Assembly: GCF_003449015.1 (NCBI RefSeq)
Contig: NZ_QRGD01000002.1
Span: 310,001 to 374,000 of the forward strand
DNA from: Aureibaculum luteum
Lineage (GTDB): Bacteria; Bacteroidota; Bacteroidia; Flavobacteriales; Flavobacteriaceae
DNA length: 64,000 bases
Direction: 5' to 3'
The position numbers and the translations under genes are program-made. The notes below the pieces were generated by a model that made no database searches, had not been told where the DNA came from, and saw nothing but the letters and a program-made list of their open reading frames with translations. Of the stretch, positions 56,782 to 64,000 are shown piece by piece; positions within the stretch are counted from its first letter, which is position 1; every line of letters begins with the position of its first letter.

Positions 56782-58620
56782 TTACTCTATATAGAGCTCA
56801 TCAATAAATAACCAAGCATTACTACCTGCACCTTGATGAGTAGGAGGGCATACCCCAATGTTTTTAATATTAATTTTTAAATATCTTGCTGTGAATGGTT
56901 TCTCAACACTAAATTTTCCTTTAAAGGTATTTTTATTTTTGTTGTTTTCTTCGTCAGTTAAAAATAGTGATTCTTTAAAGTCTTTACCATTAGAAGAAAA
57001 ACTAACAGAAACTTGTTTAGGTTTGAAAATCCAATTCCCTGAATCTTCTAAATAGCCACAAGAAATTTTTTCTATATTTTGTTCTTTTTTCAAGTCAATG
57101 AAAAATTCTAAATCTTGGCCTTCTTGACCAATCCATTGTCCTGAGCTATAATCTAAATAACCTCTTTTACCATCTGTTAATACTTTAATATTTTTATAGT
57201 TGGCATGCAAAGGCAAGGTGCTTTTAATAATTGCATCTACGGCCAAATGGTTTACTTTTTTTGTTTCTTTAGGAACGTCATCGATAGAACCATAATCCCA
57301 TTCAATGTATTTTTTTATTAGTTTTTTTACAATTTCTGGATGTTTTGAAGCCAAATTTGTCATTTCTGATACATCTTCATCCAAGTTTGATAAAAACAAA
57401 GCATCACCTTCCAAATCAAGTTCTCCTTTATGAGATGTGTCTTTTGGGTACGCAATTAATTTCCATTTTCCATCTCGGACTACCCATTGACTTCCATATT
57501 TCCAGAACGCAGACGTTCTTGGTGATTTTTGCTGTGTGTTCATTAACATTGAAGACAAATCAATACCGTCAATTGTGGATTTATTATTTTCCAATCCACA
57601 TAATTTCGATAGCGTTGGCATCCAATCTGTATTTAATAAAAACTGTTTACTCACCTTATTTTCGGGTAAATTTCCTTTCCAGCTTATAATGGTTGGTAAT
57701 CGTATACCACCTTCGAATAGGCTACTTTTTGCTCCACGATAAGGTCCAGAACTACCACCCCCATTAAAAGCACGCATTTCTGTAGAATAACCATTGTCAG
57801 ATTGATAAACAATGATGGTGTCTTCTCGTAATCCTAAGCTATCAAGTTGGTCTATTAGCATTCCTATGCGTTCATCAATTGTAGAAATAAATGCTCCGTA
57901 ATCAGATCTTGGAAACTCGACGCCTTTGTCTGAATAATAATTTTTCCATTTTTGAGTAGGTTGGTAGGGATAGTGTGGCATGTTAATGGCATAAAATAAA
58001 AAGAAAGGATCCGGTTGATTTTTATCTATAAAAGCATCCACTTTTTCTGCCATTAAATCAGGAAAGTATTTTCCATCATAAAATACCTCTTTACCGTTTT
58101 CATGTAAATCATGAATGTTAGGCCCTTCCCAAAAGAAAAAATGGGAATAATTATCAATGCAACCTCGTAAATGTCCAAAATAATAGTCAAAACCTTGATT
58201 ATTAGGGCTACTGGCTTCACTCATTCCTAAATGCCATTTACCTACATGAGCCGTTTTATAACCATTATCTTTAAATAATTCGGCCATGGTATATTGTTCG
58301 TCAGGTAAACCATCTGAACCAATACTTGCAGACGTGTTTCCTGGTACACCAGCTCTTTGAGGATAATTACCTGTTAATAAAGCAGCTCTTGAAGGAGCAC
58401 ATACAGGTGCTGCTACATAAGCTTGTGTAAACCGGATTCCATCTTCTGCAAGCTTATCTATGTTTGGCGAAAAAATATCTGTGGCACCATAACAACCTAA
58501 ATCGCCTGCACCTTGGTCATCTGTATAAATCACAATTACATTCGGTTTTTTGATGTTTTGGGCAATTAAATTGTAATAACCAAAAAACAATAGTAAAATA
58601 GTAAGGGGTATTTTTTTCAT
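56782..58620 (-). CDS. Sulfatase (S1 family) with C-terminal discoidin-like domain
   Basis: 612 residues with a type I-like signal peptide (about 1-20, LIAQ). Metal acids D34/D35 (YTDDQG), maturation motif C74-A-P-S-R78 and VGKWHLG are present. YQSDNGYSTEMRAFNGGGSSGPYRGAKSSLFEGG is the late active-site segment. Residues about 470-612 add a CBM32/F5-8-like domain (VLTDGKRGYLDYSSGQWIG ... ARYLKINIKN ... WLFIDELYIE) that resembles the tail of the DUF4838 protein. It acts on sulfate esters, most likely of a polysaccharide to which the tail binds. It is divergent from the next sulfatase, and weaker operator-like sequences lie in its upstream region. Confidence 0.94.
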   Translation of the reverse strand: MKKIPLTILLLFFGYYNLIAQNIKKPNVIVIYTDDQGAGDLGCYGATDIFSPNIDKLAEDGIRFTQAYVAAPVCAPSRAALLTGNYPQRAGVPGNTSASIGSDGLPDEQYTMAELFKDNGYKTAHVGKWHLGMSEASSPNNQGFDYYFGHLRGCIDNYSHFFFWEGPNIHDLHENGKEVFYDGKYFPDLMAEKVDAFIDKNQPDPFFLFYAINMPHYPYQPTQKWKNYYSDKGVEFPRSDYGAFISTIDERIGMLIDQLDSLGLREDTIIVYQSDNGYSTEMRAFNGGGSSGPYRGAKSSLFEGGIRLPTIISWKGNLPENKVSKQFLLNTDWMPTLSKLCGLENNKSTIDGIDLSSMLMNTQQKSPRTSAFWKYGSQWVVRDGKWKLIAYPKDTSHKGELDLEGDALFLSNLDEDVSEMTNLASKHPEIVKKLIKKYIEWDYGSIDDVPKETKKVNHLAVDAIIKSTLPLHANYKNIKVLTDGKRGYLDYSSGQWIGQEGQDLEFFIDLKKEQNIEKISCGYLEDSGNWIFKPKQVSVSFSSNGKDFKESLFLTDEENNKNKNTFKGKFSVEKPFTARYLKINIKNIGVCPPTHQGAGSNAWLFIDELYIE

Positions 58621-58651
58621 TTTTTGAAATTGTTAATTTTTCTAATAGATC

Positions 58652-58722
58652 CTAAAATAAATATAAAATTTTAAAAGAGGTGAATTTTTTAGACAATAGC
58701 TCCTTTAAATTAGATAAACAAC
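58652..58722 (-). promoter_or_regulatory. Possible locus operator of the minus-strand sulfatase
   Basis: Read on the minus strand, GTTGTTTATCTAA (58722 to 58710) is followed exactly 21 bp later by AGCTATTGTCTAA (58701 to 58689). A -7-like TATTTTAG (58659 to 58652) begins 35 bp after the second GTC. Matches are weaker than at the SusC genes. Confidence 0.35.
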
Positions 58723-58732
58723 GGAAATAAAC

Positions 58733-58802
58733 TACATTCGTTGAATTATTTAAGTTGTTTGTCTTTTAAAATATTAGAATTGTTAAGATTGAATTATATT
58801 TA
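58733..58802 (+). promoter_or_regulatory. Locus operator and promoter of the plus-strand sulfatase
   Basis: TACATTCGTTGAA (58733-58745) and GTTGTTTGTC (58754-58763) form a tandem pair with 21-bp offset. The -7-like TATATTTA (58795-58802) begins 34 bp after the second GTC, the same geometry as at the DUF4838 gene. The ATG is at 58831. Confidence 0.5.
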
Positions 58803-58830
58803 TAAAATATAATTTAAAAAGTATAGGTCT

Positions 58831-60354
58831 ATGTTAAAGATACATAATATAAAAGCACTTACGTTGTTGATGGCTTTGAGTTTCATTTCTTGCAAAAGCG
58901 AAAAAGAAAAAAAAGAGACCAATCAACAACCTAATATTATAGTTATTTATGCCGATGATTTGGGCTTTGGTGATGTTAGTGCATATGGAAGTGAGATTTT
59001 AAAAACACCAAATATTGATCGGATTTCGAATGAAGGTATTAAATTCATGAATGGTTACGCGGCTTCACCTACATGTAGTCCAAGTCGCTATGCGTTGTTA
59101 TCTGGTAATTACCCATTTAAAAAGAAAAATGCTAGAGTACTCCCAGGAAATGCTCCTCTAATTTTTGATACGAGTAAGCAAACTTTACCATCTATGTTAA
59201 GAGATGCGGGCTATACTACAGGTGTAGTTGGTAAATGGCACCTAGGGTTAGGTAGTGAAAATATGGATTGGAATGGTGAAATTAAACCAGGACCATTAGA
59301 AATAGGTTTTGATGAATCTTATATAATGGCTTCAACAAATGATAGAGTACCATCTGTTTATGTTAAAGGGCATCGCATTGATGGTTTAGATGCTAAAGAT
59401 CCGATTGAAGTGAGCTACAAAGAAAACTTTGAAGGTGAACCAACAGGAAAAAAGAATCCAGAATTACTAAAATTACATCCTAGTCACGGGCATGACATGA
59501 GTATTCATAACGGAATTTCGAGGATTGGATTTATGCGTGGTGGTAAATCAGCATTATTTACTGACGAAAACATGGGAGATGACTTTTTACGAGAATCAAA
59601 GGCATTTATAGACCGTAATAAAGAAAAGCCATTCTTTTTATTTTATAGTTTGCATCAACCACATGTGCCGCGAGTACCCCATCCTCGATTTGCTGGGAAA
59701 TCTAGTCTAGGTCCAAGAGGTGATGTAATTATTGAAGCTGATTGGGATGTTGGACAATTGTTAGATTATCTAGATGAATTAAAACTAACAGAAAATACGA
59801 TTATAATTTTTTCGAGTGATAATGGTCCTGTACTAGATGATGGTTATAAAAGTGATGCCGTTGAAAAAAATGGGAATCACACACCAGCAGGGAATCTAAG
59901 AGGAGGGAAGTATAGCCTTTTCGATGGAGGAACGCATGTGCCATTTATGCTAATGTGGAAAGGCACGATTGAACCAGACATTTCAAATGCTTTGGTTTCG
60001 CAAATGGACTTACCGGCTTCATTCGCTTCGTTTACGGGACAAAAAAACACAACTGAAGATGGTGAAAATGTGATAGATGCATTGCTGGGAAAATCAGATT
60101 TAGGAAGGGAAAGTTTAATTTTAGGTAGAACGAATGGAATTTCTATTCGCCATGGAGATTGGATATTAATTCCACCACATAAAGGCCCAAAAACTACAGG
60201 GAAGTTCACCAATATTGAAACGGGAAGAGATACGATTTATCAATTATATAATGTGAAAGAAGATATAGGACAGCAGCATAATGTTGCCTTAAAATATCCA
60301 GAGATGGTTAAAAAATTAAAGGATGAAATAAATAAAATAAAAGCAATAAAATAA
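58831..60354 (+). CDS. Formylglycine-dependent sulfatase (S1 family) lipoprotein
   Basis: 507 residues, lipobox SFIS-C21. D42/D43 (YADDLGFGD), C82-S-P-S-R86, VVGKWHLGLG and FFLFYSLHQPHVPRVPHPRFAG are visible. IIIFSSDNGPVLDDGY and LRGGKYSLFDGGTHVPF are the late active-site blocks. It lacks the extra C-terminal domain of its divergent neighbour and the two are only distantly similar, so they probably attack different sulfate positions. Lipid anchoring here and the type I-like signal of the neighbour suggest different localisation. The thioredoxin-like gene follows after 65 bp. Confidence 0.94.
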   Translation: MLKIHNIKALTLLMALSFISCKSEKEKKETNQQPNIIVIYADDLGFGDVSAYGSEILKTPNIDRISNEGIKFMNGYAASPTCSPSRYALLSGNYPFKKKNARVLPGNAPLIFDTSKQTLPSMLRDAGYTTGVVGKWHLGLGSENMDWNGEIKPGPLEIGFDESYIMASTNDRVPSVYVKGHRIDGLDAKDPIEVSYKENFEGEPTGKKNPELLKLHPSHGHDMSIHNGISRIGFMRGGKSALFTDENMGDDFLRESKAFIDRNKEKPFFLFYSLHQPHVPRVPHPRFAGKSSLGPRGDVIIEADWDVGQLLDYLDELKLTENTIIIFSSDNGPVLDDGYKSDAVEKNGNHTPAGNLRGGKYSLFDGGTHVPFMLMWKGTIEPDISNALVSQMDLPASFASFTGQKNTTEDGENVIDALLGKSDLGRESLILGRTNGISIRHGDWILIPPHKGPKTTGKFTNIETGRDTIYQLYNVKEDIGQQHNVALKYPEMVKKLKDEINKIKAIK

Positions 60355-60419
60355 TTAAAGCTCCTATCAATTCTTTTAATTAAATTTACCCTCATTAATC
60401 AAATACGTACAATTAAATT

Positions 60420-61802
60420 ATGAAAAAAGTATTTTACGCAATTAGTATTTTAATTATGTTGTCGGCATGTAAAAGTGAGAGCCCAGCGGTTGAATATGCA
60501 ATTATTTCTGGAAAAGTTATTAATAAAGGCGATGGATTATTAAGACTCTATAGTGGAGATATGAGTTTTATAGACACTATTCAGGTTTCAGACGATGGTG
60601 TATTTAGAGATACCATGAGAGCCAAGTTCGGTGATTTTGTTTTATATGACGGTAAAAGTGTGACTCCAATTCATTTACAACAAGGTAATGATATTCAAAT
60701 AAATTACGATAGTGATGACTTTGACAAAACAATAAAAATATCTGGCGTTGGAGCTGATATAGGTAATTATTTTTTGGCGAAAGGTAAAAAAATAAAAAGT
60801 TTGCAAGGACCAGGTAATTCCTATTTTGAATTGGAAGAAGAAGCCTATAAGAAGAAATCTAACGAAATAAAGGCTATAAATGAAGCGTTATTAGATTCGA
60901 TGACGAGTATTTCTAATGACTTTAGAACAAAGGAAAAAAGAAATCTAAATTACGAATATTTATCAGCGTTAAACAATTATGAATCTTATCATAAACATTA
61001 TGCTAAAAAGCCAGAATTTAAAGTGTCTGAAGGTTTTTTAACAGGACTTGAAGATTTAGATTTTAATAATGAGGAAGATTTTTTATCATCTCAAGCTTAT
61101 GTTAGTTTAGTTACTTCTCATTATATAAAAAAAGCAGAAAAGACTTTGGAAGCAGATTCAACCTTGTCTAGAAGTCTAGTAACGTTAAAATCATTTTCAT
61201 CTGCACCCAATCAGACCATTAAGAATGGGCTATTATACAATCACAGTAAATTTGAAATTTCATATACAGATGATTTAGAAACTTTTTATAACACTTTTAT
61301 GGAGGGTTCAACTAATGAAAATAATAAAAAAGAAATTACTAAAACATACACTAAAATAAAATCAGTGTCAAAAGGGAATGTTTCTCCACAATTTACAAAT
61401 TATGAAAATCATGCAGGAGGTACTACTTCGTTAGACGATTTAAAAGGTAAGTATGTCTATATTGATGTGTGGGCAACATGGTGCGGCCCTTGTCTTGCTG
61501 AAATACCATCACTGAAAAAGGTAGAAAAAACATATCATGATAAAAACATAGTATTTGTTAGTTTGTCAATAGATAAGAAAAAGGATCATGACAAGTGGAA
61601 AAAAATGGTAACAGAAAAAGAATTAGGTGGTATTCAATTGATAGCGGATAATGATTCTAGTTCAAAATTTGTACAAGATTATCAAATTATGGGTATTCCT
61701 CGTTTTATATTAATAGATCCTCAAGGTAATATTGTTAATTCAAACGCTCCAAGACCTTCAGATAAAAAGCTGATTACTTTATTCGATGAATTAAAGATTT
61801 AA
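60420..61802 (+). CDS. TlpA/ResA-like thioredoxin lipoprotein
   Basis: 460 residues, lipobox MLSA-C17. The N-terminal about 100 residues form a beta-rich DUF4369-like domain, the middle (about 120-300) is helical, and the C-terminal about 130 residues form a thioredoxin fold. Its active site is W-C355-G-P-C358 (VWATWCGPCLAEIPSL), with the cis-proline region GIPRFILIDPQG. It is probably an envelope thiol-disulfide oxidoreductase. Such proteins are common in Bacteroidota and frequent near SusCD loci, but the partner is not evident. DsbD, at the other end of the window, could in principle supply electrons. A terminator follows the gene. Confidence 0.88.
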   Translation: MKKVFYAISILIMLSACKSESPAVEYAIISGKVINKGDGLLRLYSGDMSFIDTIQVSDDGVFRDTMRAKFGDFVLYDGKSVTPIHLQQGNDIQINYDSDDFDKTIKISGVGADIGNYFLAKGKKIKSLQGPGNSYFELEEEAYKKKSNEIKAINEALLDSMTSISNDFRTKEKRNLNYEYLSALNNYESYHKHYAKKPEFKVSEGFLTGLEDLDFNNEEDFLSSQAYVSLVTSHYIKKAEKTLEADSTLSRSLVTLKSFSSAPNQTIKNGLLYNHSKFEISYTDDLETFYNTFMEGSTNENNKKEITKTYTKIKSVSKGNVSPQFTNYENHAGGTTSLDDLKGKYVYIDVWATWCGPCLAEIPSLKKVEKTYHDKNIVFVSLSIDKKKDHDKWKKMVTEKELGGIQLIADNDSSSKFVQDYQIMGIPRFILIDPQGNIVNSNAPRPSDKKLITLFDELKI

Positions 61803-61825
61803 TTTATACTTTATAAAAGCCTATT

Positions 61826-61866
61826 AAAATCACTTTAGTTATTTTTACTAAAGTGGTTTTTTGTTT
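61826..61866 (+). terminator. Intrinsic terminator between thioredoxin and kinase genes
   Basis: Stem AAAATCACTTTAGT (61826-61839) with ACTAAAGTGGTTTT (61847-61860), including one T-G wobble, 7-nt loop, then a T tract. It separates the oxidoreductase from the two-component genes. Confidence 0.85.
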
Positions 61867-61878
61867 TAATTTAGCCAA

Positions 61879-63783
61879 ATGCATAAATCAATTTTTAAAC
61901 TAATTTTTATTTTCGGATTACTTTTATCGCAATTGGGCATGTCTCAAGATAAAGATGATGGTAAAACTTGGTATACCGCATTTGGAGAAACGTTTGATAG
62001 AGCACCAGATTCTCTATATCAACAATTACGTGATGCTGATAGCTTTAAGGATAAAGCTTTTTTTATTGAGGAAATTGCAAATATCCATATAGAATTAGGT
62101 AATACAGATTCTATAATTTATTATGGTAAATTACTTGAAGATGAAAATTCAAATATTCAAGCAGAAGGAGTTATTGACAATTTGTATTTATCAAAAGCAT
62201 ATCGAATTATTGGTAAAGGGAAGATGTTACAAGGGCTTTTTGATGAAGCTATGAAGTATTATTTAAAGGGTTTAGAAATAACTAAAATAACCAATAGTCC
62301 ATATTTATATTTTACACATTCCTTAGGACTAGCATCGGTTTATATAAATAAAGAAGAGTTTGAAAAAGCAACACCATTATTAGATAATGCTATTGAAAGT
62401 AGTAAAAATAGCTATTTTACTGGCTTAGCAAAAAAGTATTATGGTGATGTTTATTACTTAAAAAGAGATATTGCAAAAAGTGCACCATACTATAAGGCGG
62501 CTTTAGCTGATTTAGAATTATCCCCTGATAAAAAAATAGCCTTAGATATTAAACTAAATCTAGGAACCATGGACGTGGTTCAAAAAAAACTGGATGAATC
62601 ATTAGTTCTTTTTGAAGAAGTAAAAAATACCGCTCATGAAAAAAAATATTACGATTTGTATGTTGAAGCGGTATTGAGAATTGGAGATGTTTATAAGCGT
62701 AAAAAGGATTATCATAATGCTCAAATAATTTTGTCTGTTGCTCATATAAATTCAGTACAATGGGACAGATTGGGGCTAGAAAAAAAAATCATACAAAATT
62801 TAGTAGACTTGTATAGAGATCAAGAAGATTATGAAAATGCCTATGCGTTAATGACTCAATATGTTAATGTTTCTAGTAGAATAGTACAAGAGCAAAAAAG
62901 CAAAGAAATTAAGGAACTTGAAATTCAATACCAAACCTTGCAAAAAGAAAAGGAAATTAGTTCACTGCAAGAAGAACAATTACTCAAAGAGAGTGAAATT
63001 AAAAGACAAAAAACCATTAAATATGCTATTTTAATCGGATTTTTAGTATTGCTAATCCCTGTAACTGCTTTATTTATAGTTTATTACCAAAAGTTACAAG
63101 CTCAAAGTCAACTGAATACACAGCAAGATGAATTGAATACACAGAAGGTGAGTTCGTTAATCAGAGAGCAAGAGTTAAAGTTAGTAAAAGCGTCGGTAGA
63201 AGCTCAAGATGAAGAAAGAACAAGAATAGCGAGAGAATTACATGATAGTATTGGTGGTAATTTGGCAGCTATAAAATTGCAAATGAACAATCTAAATAAT
63301 AATGCGGATTCTAGTGCTATTATTACACAAATTGATGATACCTATCAACAAGTTAGAGAAATATCTCATAATTTAATTCCAAGCAAGTTTAGTCAGAATG
63401 CTTTTACCACTTTAATAAGTGAATATATTAATAAATTAGATAAATCTTCAGACCAAGATATTGTATTTATGCCTTATCCTGAAGAAAAAATAAATGCATT
63501 GGACGAAAGTATTCAAGTTGAAGTTTTTAATATTATTCAAGAATTAGTGACTAATACGTTGAAGTATGCCAAAGCAAAAAATGTAGAAATTCATTTGAAT
63601 ATACATAATAATTCTTTACAATTGTTGTTTGAAGATAATGGCATTGGCTTTGACCAAAGTAAAACACCAACTGGTATTGGTTTACAAAACATAAAAAGTC
63701 GTTTAGATAAATTAAATGCCGAATTAAATATAGATTCATCAATTAACCATGGTACGGCTGTTACCATTGAAATTCCCTTATAA
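61879..63783 (+). CDS. TPR sensor histidine kinase (HisKA_3 / NarL-type partner)
   Basis: 634 residues. A signal peptide (about 1-22) leads to a periplasmic helical TPR-like sensor region (about 30-340). A coiled coil, one membrane helix (about 379-401) and a cytoplasmic coiled coil follow. The HisKA_3 dimerisation domain contains the phospho-accepting H455 (RIARELHDSIGGNLAAIK). The HATPase_c domain has an N box (ELVTNTLKYAKAKNVEI), DNGIGFD and GIGLQNIKSRL. The stop codon is one base before the response-regulator ATG, so the pair is co-translated. The signal sensed is unknown. Its position beside the sulfatase/SusCD locus makes it the nearest candidate regulator of that locus. Confidence 0.92.
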   Translation: MHKSIFKLIFIFGLLLSQLGMSQDKDDGKTWYTAFGETFDRAPDSLYQQLRDADSFKDKAFFIEEIANIHIELGNTDSIIYYGKLLEDENSNIQAEGVIDNLYLSKAYRIIGKGKMLQGLFDEAMKYYLKGLEITKITNSPYLYFTHSLGLASVYINKEEFEKATPLLDNAIESSKNSYFTGLAKKYYGDVYYLKRDIAKSAPYYKAALADLELSPDKKIALDIKLNLGTMDVVQKKLDESLVLFEEVKNTAHEKKYYDLYVEAVLRIGDVYKRKKDYHNAQIILSVAHINSVQWDRLGLEKKIIQNLVDLYRDQEDYENAYALMTQYVNVSSRIVQEQKSKEIKELEIQYQTLQKEKEISSLQEEQLLKESEIKRQKTIKYAILIGFLVLLIPVTALFIVYYQKLQAQSQLNTQQDELNTQKVSSLIREQELKLVKASVEAQDEERTRIARELHDSIGGNLAAIKLQMNNLNNNADSSAIITQIDDTYQQVREISHNLIPSKFSQNAFTTLISEYINKLDKSSDQDIVFMPYPEEKINALDESIQVEVFNIIQELVTNTLKYAKAKNVEIHLNIHNNSLQLLFEDNGIGFDQSKTPTGIGLQNIKSRLDKLNAELNIDSSINHGTAVTIEIPL

Positions 63784-63784
63784 C

Positions 63785-64000
63785 ATGACACTAGCAAGAA
63801 AGTATAAATTAATTGTAGCAGACGACCACAAAATGTTTTTAGATGGTTTGCTAAGTATAATAGCAAATGAATCAGATTTTGAAATTGTAATGACAGCAAA
63901 TAGTGGTCAGAATGTTATTAAATACCTTGATAATTGTGAAGGTAAAGATGTTGATTTAGTGGTAACGGATATTAATATGCCTGATGTTACGGGAATTGAA
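63785..64000 (+). CDS. Response regulator receiver domain (3' end outside window)
   Basis: The first 72 codons are visible. The receiver fold starts KLIVADDHKMFLDGLL (acidic pocket D13/D14), and the phospho-acceptor is D62 in VVTDINMPD. Pairing with a HisKA_3 kinase predicts a NarL/LuxR-type helix-turn-helix output domain beyond the window edge; that part is not seen. The gene starts one base after the kinase stop codon. Confidence 0.92.
   Translation, partial: MTLARKYKLIVADDHKMFLDGLLSIIANESDFEIVMTANSGQNVIKYLDNCEGKDVDLVVTDINMPDVTGIE

Noticed and set aside
1-64000. Mobile elements, CRISPR, tRNA or rRNA
   Set aside because: No transposase or integrase, regularly spaced repeats, or conserved RNA-gene sequence was seen. 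The 21-bp tandem operators are too few and too divergent for a CRISPR array.

Overview
The window looks like chromosomal DNA from a marine-type member of the Flavobacteriaceae (Bacteroidota). The reasons are low GC, several SusC/SusD pairs, lipoprotein-rich polysaccharide utilisation loci (PULs), three formylglycine-type sulfatases, and promoters of the Bacteroidota -7 type (TAnnTTTG). No species is claimed. I saw no rRNA, tRNA, CRISPR array, transposase or phage gene.

Layout. (1) 1-6.3 kb: a tripartite RND efflux operon (TolC-like protein cut by the window edge, lipoprotein adaptor, permease) followed by a small PII-like protein and a DUF2892 membrane protein. A dispersed repeat family and a bidirectional terminator follow. 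(2) 6.6-9.2 kb, minus strand: DsbD and a stand-alone copy of its N-terminal periplasmic domain. (3) 9.6-24.9 kb: a PUL with a SusR-like transmembrane regulator, a SusC gene broken by an internal deletion plus frameshift, SusD, a double-LamG surface lipoprotein, two GH144 lipoproteins, an alpha/beta hydrolase and a GH3 beta-glucosidase. GH144 plus GH3 points to beta-1,2-glucan. (4) 25-30.5 kb: esterase, sulfatase, PHP-domain lipoprotein and SLC5 symporter, closed by a perfect 22-bp hairpin terminator. (5) 30.6-32.2 kb: bifunctional NAD(P)HX repair enzyme (housekeeping). (6) 32.3-60.4 kb: a second glycan locus with a GH92 alpha-mannosidase, a DUF4838 lipoprotein, three consecutive SusC/SusD pairs, a large FG-GAP/ASPIC-UnbV lipoprotein and two divergent sulfatases. 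(7) 60.4-64 kb: a TlpA-like thioredoxin lipoprotein, then a TPR sensor kinase and its response regulator (cut by the window edge).

The most interesting signal is regulatory. A previously unremarked-looking element (core GTYGTTnGTCGAA, apparently with a degenerate second copy exactly 21 bp upstream) sits 32-36 bp before a -7 box in front of DUF4838, all three intact SusC genes, the FG-GAP protein and at least one sulfatase, and once in front of no gene at all. It is not convincingly present at GH92. It suggests that these separate transcription units form one regulon. The gene-less copy is followed about 75 bp later by an intrinsic terminator and contains no ATG, so it may make a short RNA or be the scar of a lost SusCD unit.
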